Under the pieces are notes generated by a model. It was given only the letters and a program-made list of their open reading frames with translations. It made no database searches and was not told the DNA's origin. From positions 2,294,001 through 2,358,000 of the forward strand of contig NC_049563.1 of NCBI RefSeq assembly GCF_013368755.1: a DNA stretch of 64,000 nucleotides. The letters are read 5' to 3'. Each line of letters starts with the position of its first letter. Position 1 is the stretch's first letter. The position numbers and the translations under genes were made by a program. This document shows positions 1 to 12,830 of this stretch, in pieces. The DNA comes from Talaromyces rugulosus. Its lineage: Eukaryota; Ascomycota; Eurotiomycetes; Eurotiales; Trichocomaceae.

Positions 1-2
1 GG

Positions 3-3000
3 GGAGCTCTGGCAGCGGCTCCGGCTCCGAAGCTAACCAAACCAACTGAACGCTGGACAGTTCCGCCAGATGGCAGATTCTTGAGGTGCTTCAGCATGTC
101 GCCCCTCTCCCCATCTCATGTATCCATGATGCCGGACTCATCACTGCCAATATCGGTCGATCCGGTGTCCCTAGTCACCACAGAATGCATTACCGTCACC
201 TCGGCTATGCGCAAGCATGCCCGCTGGGCTCACTCCTCCGTGGCCGCTATTCTGGGCGGGAGTGGCTCTACCAAAGGCAGCGACCGCGAAATCTCGGCCT
301 CTCCCATCGCAAACACGAGAAATAAGGCGCCCGGGAACAATAAAGAAAACTCTGCCGGACCGACTCCTTCATCTGCTGTTGATGGAGATCATGCATTGGC
401 CAACAGATGGGGGTTGAGGGGTAAGAAAGGGAAGAGCATGCAAGACAACCCTCTCATGTCCGCTTTCACTCGTCTCCGAAGTGACCTGAAGAGTTGTAAA
501 GACATTCGATCCTTTGATGCGCCGGCATTACTGCACCCGTTTCTCCAAGTCATCCGTTCTTCTTCCACGTCGGCGCCAATTACCTCGCTCGCATTGATCG
601 CAGTCACCAAATTCCTCGCCTATAATATAATCAACCGCGACTCTCCCCGCATCTCCATAGCCATGCAGCTGCTTTCGGCTGCCATTACACATTGCCGGTT
701 CGAAGCTAGCGATACTGTCGCCGACGAGGTCGTTCTGCTGAGGATTTTAAAACTGATGGAAGGCATGTTATCGCGGCCCGAGGGAGAATTGCTTGGGGAT
801 GAGAGCGTTTGCGAAATGATGGAGACAGGATTGAGCATGTGCTGTCAAAATCGTCTATCAGAAGTGCTCCGCCGATCTGCCGAGATGTCAATGGTCAATA
901 TGTGCCAGGTCATCTTCATGAGACTTAGCACGATAAAGGAGCAGGAGGCTCGGCCAGATGGGCCACATCAGATAAAGCCAACAGATGACGCCACGACCAC
1001 ATTGAAAATGGATCCTTCTGTTGACGGCGACACGGTTATTCCTCAACACCCATCGTCCATGGGCTCGGACACTGCCCCTCCCGAGAAAGAGGAAGAAAAG
1101 GAACGTTCAAGTGACGAAGCGCCTCCTCAACCACCAAGTAACGAAGATACGCCGGCTACAACCATTCCTGAAAACGACGATATAGAACCTACAGAAGTGA
1201 AGCCGTATGGCTTGCTGTCAATTCGAGAGTTATTCCGCGTTTTAATTGATTTATTGGATCCACATAACCCTCAACACACGGACACCATGAGAGTGATGGC
1301 TTTAAGAATCATTGACGTTGCTCTTGAAGTTGCTGGTCCTGCGATCGCTCGTCATTCCTCCGTGGCAGAACTTGCTGAAGACGATCTTTGCCGCCACCTA
1401 TTCCAGCTAGTTCGGTCAGAGAGCATTCCAATTCTCAATGGATCACTTAGAGTCGCAGGGACTTTACTGTCAACATGCCGACCAGTCCTAAAACTTCAAC
1501 AGGAACTTTATCTGTCCTACCTTGTTGCATGTCTTCACCCTCGTGTTGACATTCCACGGGAGCCTGGCATCAACCCATTGCTTTATGAAGGCGTCCCACA
1601 AGCGCCGAAGCTGGTCAAACCTTCTCCTTCTCAAACTAGCAGTGGCAGGTCGACCCCTGTCCCTGTAAAAGATCGACAGAAACTTGGACTGGAAGGCGGA
1701 TCTCGAAAACCGGAGGCCCGAGAAGCAATGGTTGAAAGTATCGGAGTCTTGGCCCGTATACCTAGTTTTATGGTTGATCTATTTGTCAACTACGACAGCG
1801 AGATAGACCGTGCAGACATCTGCGAGGACATGGTTGGACTACTCTCCAGAAACGCATTCCCAGACTCTGCGACCTGGAGCACAACTAATGTCCCTCCTCT
1901 TTGCCTTGACTCTCTCTTGGGATTTATACAGTCCATTGCTGACAGACTGGACGACGAGCCTCGATATGAAGGTTTTCCTGACCCCGCGAAATTGGAAAAT
2001 CAGCGAAAGAGAAAGAAACTTATTGTTCGAGGGGCTGCCAAATTTAACGAGGACCCTAAATTGGGAATCGCATATCTCGCTTCCCAAGATATCATCGAGA
2101 ATCCCGACGATCCAGAACTTGTTGCGCGCTTTCTCAAGGGTACATCTCGTATTTCCAAGAAAATATTGGGCGAGTTTATATCCAAGAAATCTAACTTGAG
2201 CTTGCTTGAGGCATTTGTGGATTTATTTGACTTCGAAGGGAAAAGCGTTGTTGACGCTCTCCGCGAGCTTCTCGGATCTTTCCGACTTCCTGGTGAATCA
2301 CAATTGATTGAGAGGATTGTGACGGTCTTTTCGGAAAAATATATGATAAAAGCAGAACCAGCCGAAATAGCCGATAAAGACGCCTTGTTCGTCTTGTTAT
2401 ATGGTATCATCATGCTTAACACCGATCTCTTCAATCCGAACATCAAGTCAGCGAACAAGATGACACAAGTTGACTTTGCTAGAAATCTGAGAGGCGTCAA
2501 TGGCGGTCAAGACTTTGCTCCGGAATTCTTGGAAGGGATATACAATTCCATCAAGCATAATGAAATTATCCTTCCTGATGAGCATGAGAATAAGCATGCT
2601 TTTGATTTCGCGTGGAAGGAACTGTTGATGAAGACTCCCGCCGCAGGCGACTTGGTTATTTGCGATACTAATATCTACGATGCTGAGATGTTTGCTGCTA
2701 TCTGGCGGCCAGTTGTCGCCACGCTTTCTTACGTCTTCATGTCTGCTTCTGACGATGCCGTGTACTCGAGGGTGGTTCAAGGCTTTGATCAGTGTGCACA
2801 AATTGCAGCAAGGTACGGCATAACGGAAGCCTACGATCGTATTATCTACTGCTTGGCTTCGATTACTACCCTGGCGACCGACACTCCACCTAATACATCA
2901 CTTAATACGGAAGTCCAAGCTGGCAAAAAAACCGTCATGGTCAGTGAGATGGCTGTCAAGTTTGGCCGAGATTTTAGAGCACAGCTCGCCACGGTGGTAT

Positions 3001-5170
3001 TATTCAGAGTTTTGCTCGGCAATGAGAAGGTGGTAGATCAAAGTTGGAAATACGTTATTCGCATTCTCCACAACCTCTTTATCAATTCTCTCATTCCATC
3101 CTTTGGGCAAGATTTCAATTCCAGCCTCGAGATACCCCCAATTCCTCTCCAGCCCCCTTCCCAAGTTGTAGAACGCGACAACCGCGGTGATTCTGGGCTT
3201 TTCTCGGCATTCACATCATATCTTTCTAGCTATGCGGCCGATGATCCACCCGAACCTTCGGATGAAGAGCTCGATAATACACTATGCACCATCGACTGTG
3301 TTAATGCCTGCAGCATTGGCGAGGTGTTAGCAAATCTCAAGTATGTCCCTCTAATTAGTCTTTCTAGACTAGTTCTAACATGACAACAGGAATCTACCCC
3401 ATTCTTCTCTTTCGACACTAGTCGACGCACTTCTTTTGGAACTTCCAGAGGAGAATGCTTCGGTTGTCATTGTTGTGAAACCTGAGCGCCCATCCTCTAG
3501 GGGGCCACGGCAACCTAGCACCAAAACTGATTTGACATCTCCAGGCTACAACCCTGGCATGTTGTATACATTGGAATTGGCCACTGTCTTGGCCCTTCGG
3601 GACCATAAGACGATTGAAACGATCGGTGAGAATTTAGCCGGTTCGCTACAGGCAATCGTTAGAGACGCGCGAAATATTCACCCTATCATAACTTCACGAG
3701 TGATACACTATCTGCTTAATCTTCTTCGTTTGAGCTACGTGAGTTTTCTTTTCAAGACTATTATATTTAACCAATTAACACTCCCTAGGAGCAACCATTT
3801 ATGCGTGTTCCCGTGATATTGCATGCTATATCTAGCTTCGACCAGGATATTCTAGAGAACTCGGCTACCCCAGTACTCAAGAGCCTGACGCGATGTTTAG
3901 CCGATTCAGATCCGTTGAGGAGGGAAATCGTTGTTTCTCCCGATTTCTGGTCTATATTACAACGCCTCCTTCCGGACGGTGCTTCTGCTCCTATGATCTT
4001 CGAGATACTGCAAAAGATTGTTGAGACTGTGCCACCCGCTATCTCAGCGGACAATTATGAGGCTGCAGTTGGGCTTGCACACGATTTTGCGCACGCAGCA
4101 AGTGTAGGTGCAGCCGAAGAGCGCAAAAGAGATGCCCATCGTCGTGCCAGAGGAAACAAAGCAGAAAAACCAACGACGAAACCAACGACGTATGAAATAT
4201 CCCGTTTTCGACGTTTAATTAACCACTCACTAACTGTACTAGGGAGAATGATGTTGTGATACGAGGCATTAATGCAATCGGCCTCATATATCAAATGTCC
4301 AACCGTGCTCCAGCCTTAATCCAACAATCCCACCTGGAAAAAAGCGAGGGTAAGTTTTATTTACATTTAGTTTCTCTTTATTCTTTCGAGTTACTGATTC
4401 CAAGCAGCCTGGGCCGCTTATTGGTCGCCTATCTTCCAATCGTTGACCGTACAATGTACAAACCCCTGTCGTGAGATACGGCATCGTGCTATCTCAACTC
4501 TTCAGCGCTCTCTTGTCTCGCTTGAGTTCTCGTCTGAAGACAGCAAAAAATGGACTGCCATCTTCGACAATGTTTTATTCCCGCTCATCCTGCGGTTGCT
4601 AAAGCCTGAAGTGTATCATTCTGACCCAGTTGGGATGAGCGAAACACGTGTTCAGGCAGCAACGCTTGTGTGCAAGACCTTCCTGCGCTATCTTGACCAG
4701 CTATCGAGCTCAACTAATATGCTCGATTTATGGCTCAAGATCCTAGATATTCTTGATCGAATGATGAATAGCGGCCAAGGGGATAGCCTGGTACGAGTCG
4801 CCCAAGTATTGCTATCTATACTATTAATATACATTGCTAATAATCTCAATAGGAAGAGGCAATTCCCGAGAGCGTCAAAAATATTCTCCTAGTCATGGCA
4901 GACAGCGGATACCTCGCTCCTCCACCAGCGGATGATCCCAGCAAGGAGAAGATATGGGTTGAAACTTCCAAACGTCTTGACCGCTTCCTGCCCAGCCTGT
5001 TTGAAGAATTATTCCCAACACCTCCACCCCAGGAAGGAAAACCGACAGCTTCTAGTGACAATCACGGTCCCGAAGAGAACAACACTGAGTCAGCGGAGCC
5101 CAGTAATGAAAAGCCAACAGAGGAAACCCAGTCGGGTGATACAGCTCCACAGATTTCTGATGTGGATTAA
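3..5170 (+). CDS. geaA: Sec7-domain ARF guanine nucleotide exchange factor (Gea1/2, GBF1 family)
   Basis: Exchanges GDP for GTP on ARF GTPases at the early Golgi, driving COPI vesicle formation. The Sec7 domain lies at about 2005-2570 with the catalytic glutamate in the FRLPGESQ motif (codon at 2295) and the ALFVLLYGIIMLNTDLFNP segment behind it. An upstream DCB/HUS region contains the TTECITVTSAMRKHARWAHSS block, and downstream HDS-type helical sequence runs to an acidic disordered tail. Introns: 3341-3389, 3739-3788, 4190-4242, 4350-4407 and 4791-4852, all GT..AG and frame-preserving. Starting at the ATG at 96 the product is 1600 aa, normal for the family. The frame stays open back to base 3, so the real start may lie outside the window. 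It converges on syf1. Confidence 0.93.
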
Positions 5171-6001
5171 TCATATACTTGTTGGCTCGCTAGCAACTCT
5201 TTCCTCATGGATTATTTAACGAAATGATCGGCGACATGAATACCATAGCGTTTTAGATCTTACCGAATATTCTTTTCTTCGGTCATCTCTGGTTTTTATT
5301 ATCATTGTTTTTCCCTCCTTTTTCTTTTATTACTTGTCTATGGCTCTTGTATCATCAGATTACTATTCTTATATTTTCATTTCACTCGGATACATAACAA
5401 CTCATATTGGCGTGGTGAACCTATTACATGCGGTGGTGATGCATTGAAATACATTGCAGGAACGCTTTGTCGTAACCTCGTCAACTGGTGACACGAGATA
5501 TCTGGATTCATCAATTGATGGGAATCATTGATTTTTAGATAGACTCGATGAGATATAAAACACTACTAGACATCAATTGATCGATTGGTGGTAGTTGGTG
5601 AACGTGTGCTACACAGCTTGTGAAAGTTGGTATAAATTGACTATGTATATGTTTAGAATTTACTCTTCCTTTTAAAAAAAGTACACATGCCTATTTGATG
5701 TATTTTGAATCAACGTTAAACTGATTTGTATTTTCGCTAGATTTGAGTTTTTTTCTTCGGAACTGAAAACATTTCAATGGATACATGTTAAATTCATTGC
5801 CCTTCCCAGATGACCAGTAGACTCCAGATTCGCCGATTCGCCGTACTATATAATAAAAATATGCAGTTCTTCTTCAGAGTTCCCCTTTGGTTCAAGAATA
5901 TTCCTCACATCTAAATAAATACCCTTTGTCAAAATTACTATCGGCAACAATCTGCCACACGAAGTAATCGAGTCGATAAATACGACGATGACACAAGTTC
6001 T
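5171..6001. other. Convergent intergenic region (geaA / syf1 3' ends)
   Basis: About 830 bp of AT-rich DNA between two converging genes, presumably both 3' UTRs and polyadenylation sites. It contains the 14-mer CAATTGATGGGAAT near 5515, which recurs near 61973. No ORF here looks coding. Confidence 0.6.
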
Positions 6002-8733
6002 TTACTCGTTCATATCTTCATCATCATCGAGATCGATAGCATCGGGATTTACGTTTGCTGGTGGCGCAGGTTGTTGGGCTCCAGATGGGCGATTTCCGCC
6101 TTCTGGACCTGTGCTAGCAGCAACAAACCCAACTGGGGCACGAGCTTGGCGTTCCAGTGCTGCCATCGCGTCCGCTTGTTCCTTGTCTGCCTCTTCGTCT
6201 CCCATGTCTGCTTCTCCGTTTTCTTGGGCGCGTTGTTGCTGGCTACGGGCAATGGCCTGAGAGGCAATGAAATTGACATCGGTGCTGGAAAGGAAGTTGT
6301 TAGTTTTCCAGGACAAGAAAAAAAATTGGGTGAAAGGGAGTGGACTAACTTGTATTGTGCTTGAACACTTCTCTTAATGCGGAGCATTTCCTTAAACGTA
6401 TCCTCATTACCGTGCTGAACTTCGAATGCCTCCCATTTCTGCCAGAAGCCGGCATTGGTACGGGGGTCGCAGAATTGCGAAGCATGCCCATAGATTGCAC
6501 GAGCCCGGTCGATTTCACCGAGCCTTCTCTCCATCTCCGCAAACTTGAGGCACATATCCTTAGCTTCACTATCAGGCAAAGCTGCAATTGCACGCTCGTA
6601 GATTGGACGGGTCGATGTCAACCCGAAGTTGGACGCAGATTTCGTAATGTAAAAGTTGAACATCTCGAGACGGTCTTCATCGGAGACGGCCCTCGTGGCA
6701 CGTTCGTAAATGCGCATAGCGTGTCTGGCAAGGCCTCTCTCTTCTTCCAAGTTGCCATACATCAAATACAATACTTTGGCGAATTTGGGAGGGCATCCAT
6801 CAAGAGCTTGCTCAAAAAGGTCTCGTAGCCGTTCAATGCTAATCTTGCGATCCACGGCCTTGGTCAAGTACAGATTCCAAAGCTCGAATGCCACAGGATA
6901 GCTGAATAGATCCAAGCCACGTTCGTATATTTTAAAAGACTCTTCAAAGTATTTGTTCTCTTCCAGAAGGTTGGCGAAGTTGACCACCGTCTGGGGCGTT
7001 GCTATCCGTAGCTCAAAGATCCTATCATAAATCTTCCTAGTTTCATCGGTGGTGCCAACACTCTCAACGAGGTCGACATAGAAACTCCATAGTTTCCAAC
7101 TCTTGTGCACTCGTTGCTGAGGGGAAAGAGATTCGTCGAAGTAGTCCACCGTCGATTTTTTAGGTGCTTGAGTTGCTTTGGCCATGATATCAACCGCCTT
7201 ATCGAAGTTTTCGTTTCGGAGTTCCATTTCGGCCCATTCACACCATGTCTCAGCCAGCTCGGCTACTGTTTTGAAAGGGACTTTGACAGCTTTGTCAAAT
7301 ATGACTCGCGCAGTGTCGAGATCACCCCCTTGCTCATAGAACTTGGCGTAGTTCACCCACAACTCATGGAACTTGCCGTGTGCCTTCTTAGGATTGATAG
7401 CAGCAATGGCAGCGGCGTATGTGTTGACAATCTCTGCCTTGTTTTTGCCCCATAGCCCAACGCGTTTTTCCCATTCAATGACGTTGTTGGGGTTCTGCCT
7501 GAGCAAAACATCATTGACAAGGAAAGGGCGTCTGTCCATAAGCTGCTCAAATCGCATCATGCGCAAATCGAGGTCAAAGTCTGCATCCTCATCAACCTTG
7601 CCCTTTTTAGAACGAATAGAAGCTTGATCCATGAGAGTGCCGATAATTGACTCTTCAAATTCTACATAAGAATCGAAAATCATAGTGAAATCGCGCACTG
7701 TCATGACAGTAGTGACTCCTTCTTCAAAGACATCTCTAGCCTTTTCGAAATTGCCTTTCGTAATCCAGTATGTAGCAAGACCGGCCCAAAGTCTTCCTCT
7801 TTGGTCAGAAAATCGTTCAATTCCGCTGCGGATTATGGCCTCGACATCGATTCCTCCATAAGACTGGGTGTCGATTTTCTTTGCCTTGTTGACGAGCAGC
7901 TCAACCATCTCACTCCAAATTTGAAAGTGGCTTTTGCCTTCTTTCGACCGGAAGGTTGAATCATTGAGAATTTCCATGTACTTTCGTACGGCTTGGGTGT
8001 AGCGACCGAGTTCCACGAGCAACTCTATATAATCCTCCGCTGTTTCAGGGTGGACTTGCATGTACCGTGCCCATATTTGGATAGCGGTATCTCCAGAGGC
8101 AGAACGAGCGAAGGATTTGTATAGCTTCCAAATGCGGTTGTGTTGGGTGATAGGCAAAGCACGAAGTGCACGATCAAAGGTCTGACGAGTCTGTGTGACC
8201 AGTGGTTGTTCCAGCAGGAAAGAAAGGTACATCTCCCAAATCCGGGGCATCTTATTGAGCAAGACTAGGGCACGCTCGAAGAGTCCGTTGACTTTCTGGT
8301 ATTCGTCGCGGTGGAGAGCAGGGTTGCGACCACGGAGATGGCTGATTCGGAGTTCCAGGTACTATTGTAATTTTAGTTGAAGTCCTTTTTTTTTATGGAC
8401 AGGCTCATTAGAACTTACCAGTTTCCATAACTTGTAGGACCGAGGGAGCTGTTTACAGGCCCGTTCCATAATCTGTAACAGTTAGCAATTAAATTTTATT
8501 GTTTTCACCATATACTCACAAAGGCTTGTTCATAGAGTGTCCCATTTTGCTGCTTATATTCGATATAAGATATCCATGGCTTAATACTTCCAGGATCTTC
8601 TCCGAGATCCTGCTCGTAAATGATGTCTTCACTTGACTATAAAAATTTCTCGTTAGCGAGAGTAAGAAAATAAAGTCTGTGAAAAACTCACGATCAAGTA
8701 AAGATCCGGCTTTGCCGCTGAAACTCGCTCCAT
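6002..8733 (-). CDS. syf1: Pre-mRNA splicing factor Syf1 (XAB2 family)
   Basis: Core member of the Prp19/NineTeen complex, a HAT-repeat scaffold that joins the activated spliceosome. The protein is almost entirely tandem HAT/TPR-like repeats of about 34 residues with W..Y and E/R signatures (for example KPWISYIEYKQQ, RIWEMYLSFL, ELWNLYLTKA), followed by a QQQRAQENGEADMGDEEAD-type acidic tail ending in DMNE. Exons on the minus strand: 8733-8692, 8636-8520, 8472-8419, 8361-6350 and 6284-6002. The summed length is 2508 nt, giving 835 aa, typical for fungal Syf1. The start ATG (8733-8731) is followed by a 14-codon first exon. It is divergent from vma8. Confidence 0.93.
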
Positions 8734-9108
8734 TTGCGCGTGGTGCCGCTTGGATCGAGGAGGGAGCAAGGTCCCTGGCATTTTTGCCTAAGTCCACAGG
8801 AAACACCACCACAATGCCCACGCAGACAGGAGGCAAAGCAGGCTTGGATAGGGGCGATTGTCGACGGTATTTGACTGACCCTAAAAGCGCGTAGAGACTC
8901 TTGATTCTTGAGGTGATGAGAGGGAAGTCACGTGGTAGGAACCAACCGCATTCGTGCAAGCGGCGCCCGCCGACCCGCATTCAACGAGACAAATCAGTGG
9001 CCCGAGCTTTGTCCTGCATATCGACCTAAGCCGTCCGTCGTCATGCGGTGGTGACAACACTCAGCTTGCGAATCAATAAGAATACGGGCATAATACTGAA
9101 AAGCAATC
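8734..9108. other. Shared divergent promoter region (syf1 / vma8)
   Basis: 375 bp separates the two start codons and presumably serves both genes. I see no clear TATA box. An antisense ORF crossing this stretch (8516-8980) continues across syf1 splice sites and has no recognisable features. Confidence 0.5.
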
Positions 9109-10276
9109 ATGTCGGGTGCAGTGGTTGGTATATTTTTACGCTCGTGAAGCTTGTGATACTTACTCTTGTGTAGGGGCGCGAAGCTATCTTTCCGACCCGC
9201 CAGTCGCTTGGCCTGATGAAGAGTAAACTCAAGGGCGCTGAGATAGGCCACAGTTTACTGAAGAGGAAAAGTGAGGCTTTGACAAAGTATGCCATGCTAT
9301 ATTATACGCTTAAGTGTTTTGCTAACATGCACCTTTGTATAGGCGATTCCGAGGTAAACTCCCAGAACGGATCTCTCATGCATGTCCCAGACCGAGTTAC
9401 TTACCGTCGATATAGAAATCACAAGGCGGATCGATGAAGCGAAGAGGAAGATGGGCCGAGTCATGCAAATTGCCGCCTTCTCGTTAGCTGAGGTCACATA
9501 TGCCGTTGGAGGAGATATCGGATTTCAAATTCAAGAGTCCGCCAAACAAGCCAGATTTCGTGTGCGAACAAAACAAGACAACGTCTCTGGAGTCTTGCTT
9601 CCTCAATTCGAGAGCGTGATCGCAGAAAGCACAAATGATTTTGGCTTGACGGGTCTTGGAAAGGGAGGTCAACAAGTACAGCGATCTCGGGAAACATATG
9701 CTCGAGCCGTCGAAACTCTCGTGGAGCTTGCAAGTTTGCAAGTGAGTGCTCTATATGTGTGTTTCATGTACACAGACCGCTGATTGGGATTGAACAGACC
9801 GCTTTTGTTATTCTGGATGAAGTCATCAAGGTTGTCAACAGGAGAGGTATGTCCGCGATCTCTGAAAAATTAAAAGGATTCATGTCTAACGAAACGCTTT
9901 AGTCAACGCCATGTAAAGCCACCCTATCTACTGTACTTAAGATTTAGTTACTAATAACATATAGCGAGCATGTCATCATTCCACGAACTGAGAACACCAT
10001 TAAATGTCCGTCATATCACTCTTCCTACTTCTTTCAATACCACGCTAACAGCTTTTAGATATCAATTCCGAACTCGACGAACTTGATAGAGAGGAATTTT
10101 ATCGACTAAAGAAGGTCTCCAATAAAAAGCAGCGTGACACTGCTGCTCAAGATGCTGAAATTCTTGCACGACGGCAAAAGGAAGCTGAAACTGAAAATAA
10201 CAATGACAATGGCAATGCAGAAGAGCAAGAAACAACCGATGTTCTTGGACAGGAGGACGAGGACGTCATCTTCTAA
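9109..10276 (+). CDS. vma8: V-type proton ATPase subunit D (Vma8)
   Basis: Central-rotor stalk subunit of the vacuolar V1 sector, coupling ATP hydrolysis to proton pumping. Recognised by GREAIFPTRQSLGLMKSKL, GHSLLKRKSEALTKRF, KMGRVMQIAAFSLAEV and the C-terminal ELDREEFYRLKKVSNKKQ. The gene has seven introns: 9124-9173 (or 9121-9173), 9287-9342, 9354-9415, 9742-9797, 9847-9902, 9913-9964 and 10006-10058. Two exons are tiny: 9343-9353 (11 nt) and 9903-9912 (10 nt). Both are needed to rebuild conserved residues (KRFREI and RRVNAIE). The product is 259 or 260 aa depending on the first donor, GTGGTT or GTTGGT, neither of which is a strong consensus. It converges on the U1A-like gene with 272 bp between stops. 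Confidence 0.94.
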
Positions 10277-10548
10277 TTTGAATGTTGTAATTATGGTGAT
10301 GTGTACATGTCCTTAGTTCATCGCTGCGGTACTTTATATTTATGGCTTTGTTGTTAAAAGAAGCCATGCCAGCATTATAAAAACGATTGGTGTATCAAGA
10401 TCAAATTGGCGAGTCCGTAATTTCCATAATTTTTCATTCCTTTATTTAGAAAATAAATGAACACAAGTCCGTTTCGTACATGATGACCAAATAAGAGATG
10501 AGGAAGAAATCAAACACAGCGCCAGACCCCATACCCGAGGATAACCGC

Positions 10549-11482
10549 CTATTGTCGTTGGTAAGTGACACGAACAGGTTTATTATTAGGCCCCATGGGC
10601 ATTCCAGACGTGGCTTCTTTTGCACTTATAGCACCAGCTTCACTCTCATATTCAACGAATGCGATACCCTTGCGACCAGGCACCAAGCGCACTTCCCGGA
10701 AACCTTCAAAACGTCCAAAAACGGCAGTAAGCGAATCCGAGTCGATATCGTCTGGCAATTCTCGGAGGAAAAGAATTTTGTTGGGCGGCAGGTATTCGTC
10801 TGGGATGACCGTAGTAGTGGCGTTGGATGGTTTGAGTCCAGCCCCGCGAGCTGTTTTGGCCGGGCGTCCAGTTTCGGCTGGAACAGGTACAACGCCGCTG
10901 GGACGCTTGAGTTTCTGCTGTGTCTCGAGTACTTCGTGAGCCTGTTTCCTTTCTGTAGAAGTGAAAAAGAATACTGTTAGCAACATCTCAACATAGCTGG
11001 ATGATACACCCACCTTTCTCAGCCAAACGTCGCCGCTTGTGGACTTCTAATTCATCAGGGCCGTTTTCTTTTAACACAGTCGCATCGCTTCTCGTTTTCG
11101 CAAAGTCGACAACCATGGGTTTCCCTAGTAGATCAAAGCCGTTGACTTCCTCGATCGCCCGTTGCGCAGATTCGACGTTATCGAATACGATGAAAGCTTG
11201 GCCTTTTGCTCTGAGGTTTCTCTTCGCGACGATTTCAAGGACTTCGCCATATTCAGAGAAGATTTCCGAAAGAGCATCTTTCAACTCGTCTATTTTCACG
11301 CGCTCTTCTAGGTTGCGCACCTGGGCATGGCGGTTAGATTCAGCTTTGTTAAGAAGGTGAACGAAGGACGAACATAAACCCTATAAAAGATGAGTTAGTA
11401 AACTTCAGCTCTGGATGTAAAGAAAGTATACATACGTGGAGTTAGCCGGGATACCCGAACCTGATGCAGCTGCCGCCGCCAT
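10549..11482 (-). CDS. U1A/U2B''-type snRNP protein with two RRMs
   Basis: Spliceosomal RNA-binding protein of the U1A/U2B''/SNF family. RRM1 begins TVYVRNLEERVKIDELKDAL with RNP1-like KGQAFIVF; RRM2 runs from NKILFLRELPDDID to the C terminus with KGIAFVEY. A charged and Ala/Pro linker separates them (RKQAHEVLETQQKLKRP). Exons on the minus strand: 11482-11436, 11380-11374 (7 nt), 11320-11014 and 10952-10549; 765 nt, 254 aa. The 7-nt exon is required to give a continuous TVYVRN strand at the start of RRM1. Fungi generally have one protein of this family, so I do not assign it to U1 or U2 specifically. Confidence 0.88.
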
Positions 11483-11484
11483 CT

Positions 11485-11633
11485 TTCTGGTATGCTGAGG
11501 TCGTTTGTTCAAATGTACTTGGGTCGAAATTAGAGCTCTTGCGGCGGAGAATGAGCGGAGGTCGTTGCAAGGCAGATGGGCCGTTATTTTCCCCTTATAA
11601 TTTTAAATTCCGATTCTCTTTCAACAACAAGAA
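11485..11633. other. Short spacer upstream of the tRNA gene
   Basis: Promoter side of the U1A-like gene. It contains an AT-rich run just before the tRNA and no ORF of interest. Confidence 0.4.
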
Positions 11634-11704
11634 GCATTATTGGTCTAGTGGTAGAATTCGTCGTTGCCATCGACGAGGCCCGTGTTCGATTCACGGATGA
11701 TGCA
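11634..11704 (+). tRNA. tRNA-Gly (anticodon GCC)
   Basis: A full cloverleaf can be folded by eye. The acceptor arm GCATTAT pairs with ATGATGC (one G-T pair), followed by discriminator A. The D arm is TGGTCTAGTGGTAGAA. The anticodon stem CGTCG/CGACG encloses the loop TTGCCAT, giving anticodon GCC. The T arm is CCGTGTTCGATTCACGG. The A box and B box (GTTCGATTC) are intact, there is no intron, and a T-rich Pol III terminator run begins about 8 bp downstream. Confidence 0.96.
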
Positions 11705-12830
11705 AAATTTCTTTTTTATTTTTGTTATAATTTTTCACTAGTTTTCTATTTACATGTAAATTTCGATCTTTTTGCCCTTCACACACTCTAATCCTCTATC
11801 TCCTATCCGACTTGTCGTCGACCAGGGAAAGGGCTATCAAATACTTCGACTTATCTATTCTCTCTATTTCTCCATTATTGCAATATTGACTGCAATATTC
11901 CTTGACACGGGGTTCATCGATAGGAAGCCACTATCCCTATTAGCTCTATCCCTTTTCACGCCCTGGATTATAGTTACCCTTTACCTACTTCTGTCTTCTG
12001 CGTTCCTAGGCTGTCCTTAAATCCTTAGACGGCTACTCTCAGAACACAGAAACCGTTAAATATTAAAAGATCTGAATCGAGTTTAATGCGGGATCTATGG
12101 ATATTATGGGCTACTATCAAGGTTGTAGATGTATCCCATATTCAGTCATTCATTCGAACCAAGGCATTATTATAATTTTCGGATCTTTGCATTTGGCTCG
12201 CTTCTGGTCAATCTTGTTTTTGATAGCATCAACATCCAACTTCATATGGCGATTCATCCAGGCTAGTTTCCAACTTTCAACAGTTGAAGATCTAGGTGGG
12301 AATCTTCGCGTATCTAGAAAAACAATTATCTTAACAAGCTTTTCTTCCTCACTGACACTGAACTTCGTTTTCTCTGTATTTGTTTTTTCTGCTCGTTACC
12401 GGACGTCACTACGCCTACTCCGAGGACTTAGTTTGTTTTAAAGTTAATAGAAAGATTTTGGTCGTAAATTTATAATATAAAAATCATAACGTACATGGGT
12501 GTTAAATTTATATAATTCCAATTTGTCACAATCATATCAATCTACATAATTGATGCATTTATTTAATTTAACGAGTAAATATTCGATATAAAACGATAAA
12601 CAATCCATATCAATTAGAATATTATATATATATTTAAAATAAATCAACATATATTCCACAACTATGCAGTTGTGGTTAACCATTAACTGATGGGTGGTGC
12701 TTAATAATCGGTGCCTAGATCCCGCAGGTCAACATGAACAACTTCGCCATGCAGTGACTCGCCTCTTGTCCCATTGACTTCCAACCGTCCTTGGGTCTTT
12801 AGATCGCGTTGATCTGAACGATATCCCCAA
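11705..12830. other. AT-rich intergenic region between tRNA-Gly and the cofactor D gene
   Basis: About 1.1 kb. It begins with the Pol III terminator. The stretch 12440-12660 is very AT-rich with TATATATATAT runs. Two ORFs of 82 and 114 codons are rich in hydrophobic and aromatic codons but resemble nothing I recognise and are probably chance. The last 150 bp is the promoter/5' UTR of the next gene. Confidence 0.5.

Noticed and set aside
8516..8980. 154-codon minus-strand ORF spanning the syf1 5' end
   Set aside because: It reads through syf1 splice sites in another frame and its upstream part is promoter sequence.
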